A stretch of 50,924 nucleotides of DNA from Holophaga sp. (lineage in GTDB: Bacteria > Acidobacteriota > Holophagae > Holophagales > Holophagaceae). Shown in pieces: positions 19,500 to 27,407 of the stretch (positions within the stretch are counted from its first letter, which is position 1; each line of letters starts with the position of its first letter). The DNA lies in NCBI GenBank assembly GCA_031292735.1, contig JARLGP010000120.1, forward strand, positions 1-50,924, written 5' to 3'. The notes under the pieces are model-generated. The model was not told the origin of the DNA. It did no database searches and worked only from the letters and a program-made list of their open reading frames with translations. Position numbers and translations under genes: made by a program.

Positions 19500-20273
19500 A
19501 TGCGAATTCTCATCCTTGGCGACGTCGTGGGGGAGCCGGGGCGGAGGCTGGTGGAGGCTCATGTGCCGGTGCTCCGCCGGGAGCTGGCCCTGGACTTCGT
19601 GGTGGTGAACGGGGAGAACGCGGCGCACGGCAACGGGATCACCGAGCGGATCGCCCGGGAGTGGCTGGACGACGTGGGGGTCGACGTGATCACCACCGGC
19701 AACCACGCCTTCGACGTGAAGGAGATCTCCGGCTGTTTTCAGAGGGAGCCCAGGCTGCTGCGGCCGGCCAACTTCCCCCCCGGCACGCCGGGGTCCGGCT
19801 ACGTGAAGCTGCACACCCGCGAGGGCCTGGAGGTCCTGGTGATCAACCTGATGGGGCGGGTGAACATGCCCATCTGCGACGACCCGTTCCGCTGCGCCGA
19901 CGCGGTGCTGGCCAAGGAACGGGCCGACCTGGTCCTGGTGGACATGCACGCGGAGGCCACCAGCGAGGCCCAGGCCATGGGCTGGTACCTGGATGGCCGG
20001 GCGGCGGCCGTGGTGGGCACCCACACCCACGTGCCGACCCTGGACGCCAAGCTCCTGCCCGGCGGCACCGCCTACGTCACCGACATCGGCATGGTGGGGC
20101 CCTACGACGGCGTCATCGGCATGAAGAAAGACAACAGCCTCAGCCGGTTCCTCAAGGCCAAGGGCGACCGGTTCGAGGTGGCCGAAGGGGACCTCCAGCT
20201 GCACGGCGTGCTGGTCGTCACCGAAGGGCGCAAGGCCGTCTCCATCCAGCGTATCCTTAGAACGCTCCCCTAA
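19500..20273 (+). CDS. YmdB-family metallophosphoesterase
   Basis: 257 residues, full length for the family. The calcineurin-like metal motifs occur in order: GDVVG (8-12), NGENAAHGNG, GNHAFD, VDMHAE and GTHTHV. YmdB-type enzymes are cytosolic phosphodiesterases acting on 2',3'-cyclic nucleotides, and B. subtilis YmdB affects biofilm and sporulation decisions. No clear SD is visible before ATG 19500. CTAGAGT about 14 bases upstream resembles a -10 box, so a leaderless or short-leader transcript is possible. A CoA transferase gene follows after 12 bases, which suggests an operon. Confidence 0.92.
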   Translation: MRILILGDVVGEPGRRLVEAHVPVLRRELALDFVVVNGENAAHGNGITERIAREWLDDVGVDVITTGNHAFDVKEISGCFQREPRLLRPANFPPGTPGSGYVKLHTREGLEVLVINLMGRVNMPICDDPFRCADAVLAKERADLVLVDMHAEATSEAQAMGWYLDGRAAAVVGTHTHVPTLDAKLLPGGTAYVTDIGMVGPYDGVIGMKKDNSLSRFLKAKGDRFEVAEGDLQLHGVLVVTEGRKAVSIQRILRTLP

Positions 20274-20285
20274 GGAAAGCCCACC

Positions 20286-21395
20286 TTGCCCAAGCCGCTT
20301 GGTCAATACAAGATACTGGACCTGTCCCGCATCCTGGCCGGTCCGTTCGCCACCCAGCTGCTGGCCGACTTCGGCGCCGAGGTGCTGAAGATCGAGCCGC
20401 CCTCCGGGGATCCCACCCGGACCTGGGGGCCGCCCTTCGACAAGGGGGAGAGCGCCTACTTCCGTTGCGCCAACCGGGGCAAGCGTTCCCTGCGGATGAA
20501 CCTGCGCGACGGCACCGACCGGCAGACCCTGGCCATGCTGATGCGGGAATCCGACGTGCTGGTGGAGAACTTCCTGCCCGATGCGGCGGAGGATCTGGGC
20601 TTCACCTGGGAGCGGCTGCACGAGGAATACCCCAGGCTGATCCTGGCCTCGATCCGGGGCTTCGCTTCGGACGTGGCGGCCAGCCGTCGGCCCGGGCTGG
20701 ATTTCATCGTCCAGGCGGAAAGCGGCTGGATGTCCATCACCGGGGAGCCCGCGGGCCGGCCCATGAAGATCGGCGTCGCCCTGGCCGACGTGCTGGCCGC
20801 GCTGTATGCCGCCAACGGCATCCAGGCCGCGCTGCTGCACCGGGAGCGCACCGGGGAGGCCATGCACGTGGAAGTCCCGCTCATGGAAGCGGCCCTGGCC
20901 GGTCTGGTCAACGTGGGCGCGGGCGCCCTCATGACCGGCAAGGCTCCGGAGCGGCTGGGCAACGCCCACCCCCAGATCGTCCCCTACCAGACCTTCCCCT
21001 GCAGCGACGGCGAGGCCGCCATCGGCGTGGGCAGCGACCGCCAGTTCGAGGTGCTGGCCCTCTGGGCCGGCATCGACCTGGAGGCCGAGCCCGGCTGGCG
21101 CACCAACCAGGGCCGGGTGCGCGACCGGGCGCGGCTGGTGGCGGTGCTGGAGCGGCATTTCCTTGAGCGCACCGTGGAGGAGGCCATCGCCTTCTGCGAA
21201 GCGAACGCCATTCCCGCCAGCAAGGTGCGCACCGTGGACGACGCGCTGTTCCGCCAGGCTGGCCGGATCCATCATCTGATCCAGACCCTCTACGACGATA
21301 CCGTGGGCCGGATGGTGCCGGTGCTGGCCTCCCCCGTGCTGTTCAACGACGAGCGCGCCTGCTGCGAGCTGCCCCCGTCCCGGTGGCCGGAGTGA
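20286..21395 (+). CDS. CaiB/BaiF-family (type III) CoA transferase
   Basis: 369 residues. It begins KPLGQYKILDLSRILAGPFA and continues LADFGAEVLKIEPPSGDPTR, the standard N-terminal signature. The expected catalytic aspartate is in PGLDFIVQAESGWMSITG. The family transfers CoA between acyl-CoAs and free carboxylates; substrates here are unknown. The start is TTG at 20286, supported by AAGGA about 9 bases upstream and by homology beginning at that point. The gene ends within a GTGA overlap with the DciA-like gene. Confidence 0.93.
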   Translation: MPKPLGQYKILDLSRILAGPFATQLLADFGAEVLKIEPPSGDPTRTWGPPFDKGESAYFRCANRGKRSLRMNLRDGTDRQTLAMLMRESDVLVENFLPDAAEDLGFTWERLHEEYPRLILASIRGFASDVAASRRPGLDFIVQAESGWMSITGEPAGRPMKIGVALADVLAALYAANGIQAALLHRERTGEAMHVEVPLMEAALAGLVNVGAGALMTGKAPERLGNAHPQIVPYQTFPCSDGEAAIGVGSDRQFEVLALWAGIDLEAEPGWRTNQGRVRDRARLVAVLERHFLERTVEEAIAFCEANAIPASKVRTVDDALFRQAGRIHHLIQTLYDDTVGRMVPVLASPVLFNDERACCELPPSRWPE

Positions 21396-21814
21396 GGCGC
21401 CAGGGTTCCGGGGGTCTGGTGCCGCTCAGCGCCATGGGCCGGGGCCCCGACCGGGCCGCCCAGGCCGAGGCCCGGGTGGAGGCCCGCATCCAGCGTTCCT
21501 GGCTGCTGGTGGTGGGCCCCACCCTGGTGCATCAGACCCGGCTGCTGCGGGTGCACCGGGGCATCCTCCTGGTGGGCTGCTGGCACCCCGAGATCATTCC
21601 CAGCCTGCGCCAGTCCGCCGAATCCATCTGGCCCCAGCTGCGGGACCGCCTGGACCGGCTGTGGAAGCTCAAGCTCCAGCGCATGGAGATCGTCCCCTGC
21701 GACCCCCCGGTGCTGGAAGCCCCGGTGCGGGCGGCCAAGGCCGATCCGCTGGAGGCGGTACTCAATCTTTTGCGCGAGCAGGGCAAAGGGGGGTGGACCC
21801 GGCGCACGGGATGA
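21392..21814 (+). CDS. DUF721/DciA-like protein
   Basis: About 140 residues. The sequence RIQRSWLLVVGPTLVHQTRL followed by RGILLVGCWHPEIIPSLRQS, then QLRDRLDRLWKLKLQRMEI, fits the DUF721 pattern. DciA proteins of this family load the replicative helicase in bacteria without DnaC. GTG 21392 overlaps the CoA transferase stop as GTGA; a second GTG at 21383 is also possible. The C-terminus is short and basic. A replication role is inferred from family only, since no other replication gene is adjacent. Confidence 0.7.
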   Translation: MRRQGSGGLVPLSAMGRGPDRAAQAEARVEARIQRSWLLVVGPTLVHQTRLLRVHRGILLVGCWHPEIIPSLRQSAESIWPQLRDRLDRLWKLKLQRMEIVPCDPPVLEAPVRAAKADPLEAVLNLLREQGKGGWTRRTG

Positions 21815-21822
21815 GGTAGCAT
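21794..21822 (+). promoter_or_regulatory. Candidate tRNA-Pro promoter
   Basis: TGGACC (21794-21799), a spacer of exactly 17 bases, then TAGCAT (21817-21822). Each box matches the sigma-70 consensus at 4 of 6 positions. The -10 box ends 11 bases before the tRNA. It overlaps the 3' end of the DciA-like gene. Confidence 0.4.
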
Positions 21823-21832
21823 TGACACTTCG

Positions 21833-21910
<78 letters not shown>

Positions 21911-21918
21911 ATAAGTCC

Positions 21919-21946
21919 AAGGGAGCACCCATCAAGGTGCTCCCTT
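21919..21946 (+). terminator. Terminator-like hairpin after tRNA-Pro
   Basis: Perfect 11-bp arms AAGGGAGCACC (21919-21929) and GGTGCTCCCTT (21936-21946) with a 6-base loop, beginning 8 bases after the tRNA CCA. The following T-run is short, so termination efficiency is uncertain. Confidence 0.7.
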
Positions 21947-21955
21947 ACCTCTATG

Positions 21956-22100
21956 TCGGAGGAAAGATTCGATCTTCCGATCGGCAGTGAGCGCACGCAT
22001 GCGTGCGCAGCCAGTGCCGCGGGGTGAGCGCCAGCGAACCGAAGTTCGAATCGCCGTCCCCCATTCGCTTTCCATGGTCGGGGGAAACATCCGATCTTCC
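21956..22100. repeat. Imperfect 23-base direct repeat flanking a perfect palindrome
   Basis: Copies at 21956-21978 and 22078-22100 start 122 bases apart, differ at 3 of 23 positions and share the exact 3' word CGATCTTCC. Between them is GCGCACGCATGCGTGCGC (21991-22008), identical to its own reverse complement, and a fragment resembling a tRNA 3' end (22041-22060). No ORF or known element was recognised. Confidence 0.5.
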
Positions 22101-22274
22101 ATTGGCCCCTGATTGCGCATCCCAGAGTGCTGTTCCTCACATGATGGCCAGGGCGATGGATTCGAGCCGCTCCTTTTTGATAGGATGGGGCAGGCTCTTT
22201 GACCAACTTAAAATATGTGTTCTGGACTTCGGCAAGCAGTGATGTCCAGGGCGGTTTCGAGATCCAGGCCGCAA

Positions 22275-22338
22275 CGTTTTCCTGAATGGAACGCCGGGGC
22301 CCTCCTCCCGGCGCAAGCCGAAGGCGTGCAGGAAAACG
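22275..22338. repeat. Nested inverted repeat upstream of livJ
   Basis: Outer arms CGTTTTCCTG (22275-22284) and CAGGAAAACG (22329-22338) pair over 10 bases. Inside, CGCCGGG (22292-22298) and CCCGGCG (22307-22313) form a 7-bp stem. A further 7-bp hairpin, GGTTCGC/GCGAACC, lies at 22368-22394. All lie 90-210 bases before the livJ ATG, so they could be a transcribed leader structure or a protein-binding site. Confidence 0.5.
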
Positions 22339-22482
22339 GGTTCTGCTACCTTGAAAGGGCGCGGTGGGGTTCGCAAGCCGATGGGCGGCGAACCATCAAC
22401 CGATTCTCGGCTGACGAATAATTGCTCTCTTACCATGTACTTACACCGCTTCCACGGAAGCCTAACCCAACCGGAGGTTTTG

Positions 22483-23628
22483 ATGAAGACACGTCGCCTG
22501 CCTGTCGTGACGATGGCCGCTCTAACCCTGTTCTCGTGTTCCGCCTTTGCCGAGGACGTCCTCAAGATCGGGGTCTTCGAACCCCTCACCGGCGCGAACG
22601 CCGCCGGCGGCGCGGAAGAGCTGGACGGTATCCGTCTTGCCCAATCCCTGTTCCCGACGGTCAAGGTCGGCAACAAGACCTACAAGACCGTGCTCAAGAT
22701 CGCCGACAACAAGTCGGACAAGGTGGAAGCAGCCAACGCCGGCCAGTCCCTGGTCGACCGCGACCATGTCCAGGTCATCCTGGGCTCCTGGGGGTCCGGA
22801 CTCGCCATGGCCGCCGGTCCCATCTTCATGGCAGCCAAGGTTCCGGCCATCGGGCTTTCCTGCACGAATCCCCTGGTCACCAAGGGCAACCCCTACTACT
22901 TCCGCGTATGCTTCATCGACCCGTTCCAGGGGACGGTGATGGCCAACTACGCGAAGAAGAACCTCAACGCCAAGAAGGCCGTCATCATCCGCGAAGTGTC
23001 CAACGACTACTCCGTGGGATTGGCCAAGTACTTCACTGATTCCTTCGTGAAGCTCACCGGCGACAAGCATGCCATCCTCGGCGTGCTCAACTACAACACC
23101 GGCGACCAGGACTTCTCCGCACAGCTCACCCAGGTCAAGAGCCTCAAGGCCGATGTCATCTTCGCACCCGGCAACTACACGGAAAGCGCCTTGATCATCA
23201 AGCAGGCCCGTGAGCTCGGCATCCGGACCCCCTTCCTGGGCGGCGACACCTGGGAGATCGCGGAGTTCATCAACGTCGGCAAGGCCTCCGTCGAGGGCGC
23301 CGTCCTGTCCACCTTCTTCGACAACGACGCCGCCCTGACTCCGAACTCGAAGACGTTCGTGGCCGGGTACAAGAAGAAGTACGGCAAGCTGCCTTCCGGC
23401 ACCGCGGTCCTGGGCTTCGACGGTTACCTGCTCGCCCTTGATGCCGTCAAGCGCGCCGGCAGCATCCAGCCCTCCAAGATCCGTGACGCCATCGCCGCGA
23501 CCAGCAAGTTCCCCGGCGCTTCCGGCTATGTCACCTTCACCGCCGCCAGCAATGACCCGGTCAAGAGCGCTGTGATCAAGGAAGTGAAGGGCGGTAAGTT
23601 CATGTTCAAGACCACGGTCAATCCCTGA
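22483..23628 (+). CDS. Branched-chain amino-acid ABC transporter, substrate-binding protein
   Basis: 381 residues with signal peptide (MKTRRLPVVTMAALTLFSCS, then AFA-ED). The type-I periplasmic-binding fold starts VLKIGVFEPLTGANAAGG and includes LGSWGSGLAMAAGPIF and the hinge segment NYTESALIIKQARELG. Members capture leucine, isoleucine, valine or related amides in the periplasm. ATG 22483 has a strong SD (CCGGAGG, 5 bases away). It is the first of five genes, and two hairpins separate it from the permease gene. Coding sequence is visibly less G+C-rich than most of the window. Confidence 0.93.
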   Translation: MKTRRLPVVTMAALTLFSCSAFAEDVLKIGVFEPLTGANAAGGAEELDGIRLAQSLFPTVKVGNKTYKTVLKIADNKSDKVEAANAGQSLVDRDHVQVILGSWGSGLAMAAGPIFMAAKVPAIGLSCTNPLVTKGNPYYFRVCFIDPFQGTVMANYAKKNLNAKKAVIIREVSNDYSVGLAKYFTDSFVKLTGDKHAILGVLNYNTGDQDFSAQLTQVKSLKADVIFAPGNYTESALIIKQARELGIRTPFLGGDTWEIAEFINVGKASVEGAVLSTFFDNDAALTPNSKTFVAGYKKKYGKLPSGTAVLGFDGYLLALDAVKRAGSIQPSKIRDAIAATSKFPGASGYVTFTAASNDPVKSAVIKEVKGGKFMFKTTVNP

Positions 23629-23691
23629 GGCAGATGGCACATTTCGCTACAAATGCCGCAGCTTGCTCCTAGAAAGGCATTGGGGTCGTAC

Positions 23692-23739
23692 GGCCTGGGC
23701 GGCAGCACTGGCCCAGGCCCCGGGGGTGTCCATCCCCGG
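23692..23739 (+). terminator. Tandem hairpins between binding protein and permease genes
   Basis: GGCCTGGGC (23692-23700) pairs with GCCCAGGCC (23711-23719). Immediately after, CCGGGG (23720-23725) pairs with CCCCGG (23734-23739). No T-tract follows. Such intercistronic stems commonly reduce readthrough or stabilise the upstream mRNA, giving more binding protein than membrane components; that function is inferred here. Confidence 0.55.
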
Positions 23740-23831
23740 CGGCCCCGATGCCCTCTTTGGTCCGATCTCCGTGGTATCTGCGGGGAAATGAATACCCAGC
23801 CTTTTTCATTTTTCCAGCGGAGGAACCCTTT

Positions 23832-24725
23832 ATGACTCTTGCCACCTTTTTCCAGCAACTTGCCAATGCGGCGAGTCTCGGGAGCCTGTATTCCCTCATC
23901 GCCATCGGCTACACGATGGTCTACGGTATCCTGCGGCTCATCAACTTCGCCCATGGCGATATCTTCATGCTTGGCGGCTATGCCGCCTTCTATTTGATCG
24001 CCGCCGCGATCATGCCCTGGTGGGTGGCCATCATCGTGGCCATCGCCTTGACCGCACTCTTCGGGGTCGGCCTGGAGCGGGTGGCCTATCGTCCCTTGCG
24101 GGATTCGCCGCGCATCTCGCTCATGATCAGCGCCATCGGCGCCTCCTTCTTCCTCGAAAGCCTGGGCGTGGTCGTCTTCGGCGGCCGGCCGAAGAGCTTC
24201 CCCTCCATCCCCCACCTCGACACGGTCGTGAGCTGGGGATCGGTTTCCGTGCTGGCCGTGAGCCTGTTCATCCCCGTGGTCACGGCCATCATGCTGGTGG
24301 TGCTGCTCTACGTGGTGCACAAGACGAAGACCGGCATGGCCATGCGCGCGGTGTCCACCGACGTGGAAGCCTCCCGCCTGATGGCGATCGGCGTCAACAA
24401 CGTCATTTCCATCACCTTCGGTATCGGCTCTGCGCTGGCCGCCCTGGGCGGCATCATGTGGGCGATCAAGTACCCCCAGCTGAATCCATTGATGGGCATC
24501 ATGCCCGGCCTGAAATGCTTCATCGCGGCGGTCATCGGTGGCATCGGCAACATCGGCGGCGCGGTGCTGGGCGGCTTCCTGCTGGGCTTCATCGAGATCA
24601 TGGTCGTGGCTTTCCTGCCCCAGCTCACCGGTTACCGGGACGCATTCTCCTTCGTCCTCCTCATTCTGGTCCTGCTGCTCAAGCCCGCCGGGCTCCTGGG
24701 CAAGCGCCAGACCATCAAGGTGTGA
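23832..24725 (+). CDS. livH: Branched-chain amino-acid ABC transporter permease LivH
   Basis: 297 residues with about eight membrane helices. The start region LYSLIAIGYTMVYGILRLIN followed by FAHGDIFMLGGY is the LivH signature, and EASRLMAIGVNNVISITFGIG carries the EAA-type loop that docks the ATPases. ATG 23832 has an AGGA SD 8 bases away. The gene ends 4 bases before livM. It forms the inner-membrane channel with LivM. Confidence 0.94.
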   Translation: MTLATFFQQLANAASLGSLYSLIAIGYTMVYGILRLINFAHGDIFMLGGYAAFYLIAAAIMPWWVAIIVAIALTALFGVGLERVAYRPLRDSPRISLMISAIGASFFLESLGVVVFGGRPKSFPSIPHLDTVVSWGSVSVLAVSLFIPVVTAIMLVVLLYVVHKTKTGMAMRAVSTDVEASRLMAIGVNNVISITFGIGSALAALGGIMWAIKYPQLNPLMGIMPGLKCFIAAVIGGIGNIGGAVLGGFLLGFIEIMVVAFLPQLTGYRDAFSFVLLILVLLLKPAGLLGKRQTIKV

Positions 24726-24729
24726 TGAC

Positions 24730-25782
24730 ATGCTGACACGCGACAAGATCATGACCCTGGGCGCCCTGGCGGTCTTCGCCCTCCTGCTCTGGTGGGCGGA
24801 TGGCGCCCTGGGCAATTACGCCATGCGCATCCTCAACCTTTCGGCGATCTACATCGTCCTGGCGCTCTCGCTCAACCTGATCAACGGCTTCACCGGCCTG
24901 TTTTCGCTGGGCTGTGCCGGATTCATGGCTGTGGGCGCCTACGTGAGCGCCATCCTGACCATGAGCCCCGATGTCAAGGACATGAACTTCTTCCTGGAAC
25001 CTCTGGCGCCCTGGCTGCAAAACCTGACCTTGCCCTTCGGGGTCGCGCTGATCATCGCTGGCATCTGCGCGGCCATCACCGGCCTGATCATCGGCCTTCC
25101 TGTCCTCAGGCTCAGGGACGATTACCTGGGCATCGCAACCCTCGGCTTTGCCGAGATCATCCGCGTGGTCATCACCAACCTCCAGAGCCTGACCAACGGC
25201 GCCCAGGGGCTGAAGAGCATCCCCAAATATTCCACCACCTGGGTGGTCTGGGGGGTGGCTGCGTTGACCATCTACTTCGTGTCCCGGCTGGTGCGGTCGA
25301 GCTATGGACGCCAGCTCAAGGCGGTGCGCGACGACGAGATCGCGGCTGAAGCGATGGGGGTGAACGTATTCCGGGTCAAGGCCGTATCCTTCACGATCTC
25401 CAGCTTCATCGCGGGTGTGGGCGGCGCCTTGCTGGGCCACATGATCACCACCATCGACCCCAAGATGTTCAGCTTCATGCTCACGTTCAATATTCTCCTC
25501 ATCGTCGTCCTGGGCGGCAATGGCTCGATCACGGGATCCGTCATCGGCGCCATCGGGGTCACGGTCCTCATGGAAGCCATGCGCTTCCTGGACGAACCGC
25601 TCAATTTCCTGTTCCTGAAGACGGACGGCATGCCAGGCCTGCGGATGGTCGTGTTCTCTGCCCTGCTCATGCTCGTGGTCATCTTCCGGCAACGTGGGCT
25701 CATGGGCGATCGGGAGCTGAGCTGGGAACGCCTGGCCAAGGCGGGGCTCTTGCCACGCAGGAAGAAGGGAGGTCTGGCATGA
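24730..25782 (+). CDS. livM: Branched-chain amino-acid ABC transporter permease LivM
   Basis: 350 residues. The segment LALSLNLINGFTGLFSLGCAG and the cytoplasmic loop RAVRDDEIAAEAMGVNVFRVK, read here as AVRDDEIAAEAMGVN, are typical of LivM. About nine to ten membrane helices. ATG 24730 lies 4 bases after the livH stop, with AAGGTG as SD inside the livH end. The stop overlaps livG as ATGA. Confidence 0.94.
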   Translation: MLTRDKIMTLGALAVFALLLWWADGALGNYAMRILNLSAIYIVLALSLNLINGFTGLFSLGCAGFMAVGAYVSAILTMSPDVKDMNFFLEPLAPWLQNLTLPFGVALIIAGICAAITGLIIGLPVLRLRDDYLGIATLGFAEIIRVVITNLQSLTNGAQGLKSIPKYSTTWVVWGVAALTIYFVSRLVRSSYGRQLKAVRDDEIAAEAMGVNVFRVKAVSFTISSFIAGVGGALLGHMITTIDPKMFSFMLTFNILLIVVLGGNGSITGSVIGAIGVTVLMEAMRFLDEPLNFLFLKTDGMPGLRMVVFSALLMLVVIFRQRGLMGDRELSWERLAKAGLLPRRKKGGLA

Positions 25783-26537
25783 AGCTCGTCACCCAAGGCG
25801 CCACCATGCGCTTCGGCGGGTTGACCGCCGTCTCCGACCTGAAGCTGGAGATCGACAAGGGCGAGATCGTGGGCCTGATCGGGCCCAACGGCGCAGGCAA
25901 GACCACGGCCTTCAATATGATCACCGGCGTCTACGAACCTACCGAGGGCAGGATCCTTTTTGAGGACAAGGACATCACCGGCAAGCCGGCCCATCGCATC
26001 ACGGAGGCCGGCATCGCCAGGACCTTCCAGAACATCCGGCTGTTCTCCACGATGACCGTGCTGGAGAATGTCATGGTCGGCAGCACGGTTCGGGAGCGGC
26101 CCAACTGGATCACCTCCGTGCTGGGCACGCCGGGGTACCATAAACGCGCCAAGGAGACCCGCGATTTCGCCATGGATCTCCTCGCGGAAACGGAACTGGC
26201 CGCGTCGGCCGACGAAGAGGCGATCAGCCTGCCCTACGGCAAGCAGCGCAGGCTCGAGATCGCGCGCGCCCTGGCATCCCGGCCCAGCCTTCTCCTCCTG
26301 GATGAGCCAGCCGCCGGCATGAACCCCCAGGAATCCATCGAGCTCATGCAGTTCATCCTCCGCATCCGTGAGCGATTCGACCTGTCCATCCTCCTCATCG
26401 AACACCACATGCAGGTGGTCATGGGGGTGTGCTCGCGCATGTATGTGCTCGACTACGGGGTGACGATCGCGCATGGCACTCCCGATGTGATCCGCCGCGA
26501 CCCGAAAGTCATCGAAGCCTACCTGGGGGTGGATTGA
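25779..26537 (+). CDS. livG: Branched-chain amino-acid ABC transporter ATPase LivG
   Basis: 252 residues. Walker A is GPNGAGKTT, the signature region is the LivG-type SLPYGKQRRLEIARAL (in place of LSGGQ), Walker B is LLLLDEPAAGMNP, and the switch histidine is in LIEHHM. The protein drives transport from the cytoplasmic face. Start and stop overlap livM and livF as ATGA/TGATG, so translation is coupled. Confidence 0.96.
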   Translation: MKLVTQGATMRFGGLTAVSDLKLEIDKGEIVGLIGPNGAGKTTAFNMITGVYEPTEGRILFEDKDITGKPAHRITEAGIARTFQNIRLFSTMTVLENVMVGSTVRERPNWITSVLGTPGYHKRAKETRDFAMDLLAETELAASADEEAISLPYGKQRRLEIARALASRPSLLLLDEPAAGMNPQESIELMQFILRIRERFDLSILLIEHHMQVVMGVCSRMYVLDYGVTIAHGTPDVIRRDPKVIEAYLGVD

Positions 26538-27247
26538 TGCTCAAGATCGACGATATTTCCGTCTACTACGGCGGCATCCACGCCCTGCAAGGCATTTCCC
26601 TGGAAGTGCCCGATGGCAAGATCGTGACCTTGATCGGGGCCAATGGCGCGGGCAAGAGCACGACCCTGAAGTCCATCGTAGGGCTGGTGAAGACGGCCAA
26701 GGGCAGCATCACCTGGAATGGCGAGTCCCTGAACGGCAAGGGCACCAAGGACATCGTGGAATCGGGCGTCGTGCTCGTGCCGGAAGGCCGGCGGGTCTTC
26801 GCCAACCTGACGGTGGACGAGAACCTGAGCCTGGGCGCCTATTCCCGCAATGACAAGGCCGCCATCGAATCCGACCGCCAGCGCATCTTCAAGCTCTGGC
26901 CCATCCTCAAGTCCCGGATGCGGCAGAAGGCCGGCACCCTCTCGGGCGGCGAGCAGCAGATGCTGGCGGTCGGTCGCGCGATGATGACCAGGCCCAAGCT
27001 CCTCATGATGGACGAGCCCTCTCTGGGACTCGCGCCCCTCATCGTGAAGGGCATCTTCGACATCATCAAGGAGATCAATGCAGAGGGGACGACGATCCTC
27101 CTGGTGGAGCAGAATGCCAAGGCCGCCTTGGAAGTGGCACACTTCGGCTACGTGCTGGAGACCGGCCGCATCACCATGGCGGGCGAAGGCAGGCAGCTCC
27201 TGGCGGACGATGGCGTGCGCAAGGCCTACCTGGGAGAAGCGCAGTAG
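26537..27247 (+). CDS. livF: Branched-chain amino-acid ABC transporter ATPase LivF
   Basis: 236 residues beginning MLKIDDISVYYGGIHALQGI, typical of LivF. Walker A is GANGAGKST, the signature motif is LSGGEQQMLAVGRAMM, Walker B is LLMMDEPSLGLAP, and the switch histidine is replaced by Gln in LVEQNA, as is normal for LivF. ATG 26537 shares its A with the livG stop. Last gene of the operon, followed by a terminator. Confidence 0.96.
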   Translation: MLKIDDISVYYGGIHALQGISLEVPDGKIVTLIGANGAGKSTTLKSIVGLVKTAKGSITWNGESLNGKGTKDIVESGVVLVPEGRRVFANLTVDENLSLGAYSRNDKAAIESDRQRIFKLWPILKSRMRQKAGTLSGGEQQMLAVGRAMMTRPKLLMMDEPSLGLAPLIVKGIFDIIKEINAEGTTILLVEQNAKAALEVAHFGYVLETGRITMAGEGRQLLADDGVRKAYLGEAQ

Positions 27248-27262
27248 GACGCCTGCAATCAG

Positions 27263-27300
27263 GACCAGAGGGGGCCCCCGGCATGGGGGCTCCCTTGGTC
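27263..27300 (+). terminator. Terminator of the liv operon
   Basis: A long imperfect hairpin: GACCAGAGGGGGCCCCC, loop GGCAT, then GGGGGCTCCCTTGGTC, 16 bases after the livF stop and followed by TGTTAAGCCTTT. The T-run is interrupted. Confidence 0.65.
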
Positions 27301-27407
27301 TGTTAAGCCTTTCCAGGCCCGGTGCCGATCATCGCTTTCCTTCCGGCCGGCCCCGACCCATGATGAGGAGCCCACGACCGCCCTCACGATCCACCCCAAG
27401 GTGAATC

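Larger units (their letters stand above)
21911..22482. other. Structured intergenic region between tRNA-Pro and the liv operon
   Basis: About 570 bases with no convincing gene and lower G+C than the flanks. Contents in order: a terminator-like hairpin (21919-21946); two copies of a 23-base imperfect repeat (21956-21978 and 22078-22100, 20 of 23 identical); an 18-base perfect palindrome (21991-22008); a second copy of the tRNA T-arm word GAAGTTCGAATC (22041-22052); a nested hairpin (22275-22338); and a 7-bp hairpin (22368-22394). The livJ SD CCGGAGG precedes ATG 22483. It may be a decayed insertion next to the tRNA or an RNA leader. Confidence 0.55.

Noticed and set aside
15411..21275. 1954-codon open frame on the minus strand
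   Set aside because: Only its last 705 codons are the propeller-like gene. The rest runs through the S55 gene in a wrong frame and antisense to ymdB and the CoA transferase.
22041..22060. A second tRNA gene after tRNA-Pro
   Set aside because: The T-arm word and a tRNA-like 3' end are present, but the T-stem does not pair and no acceptor, D or anticodon arm can be built.
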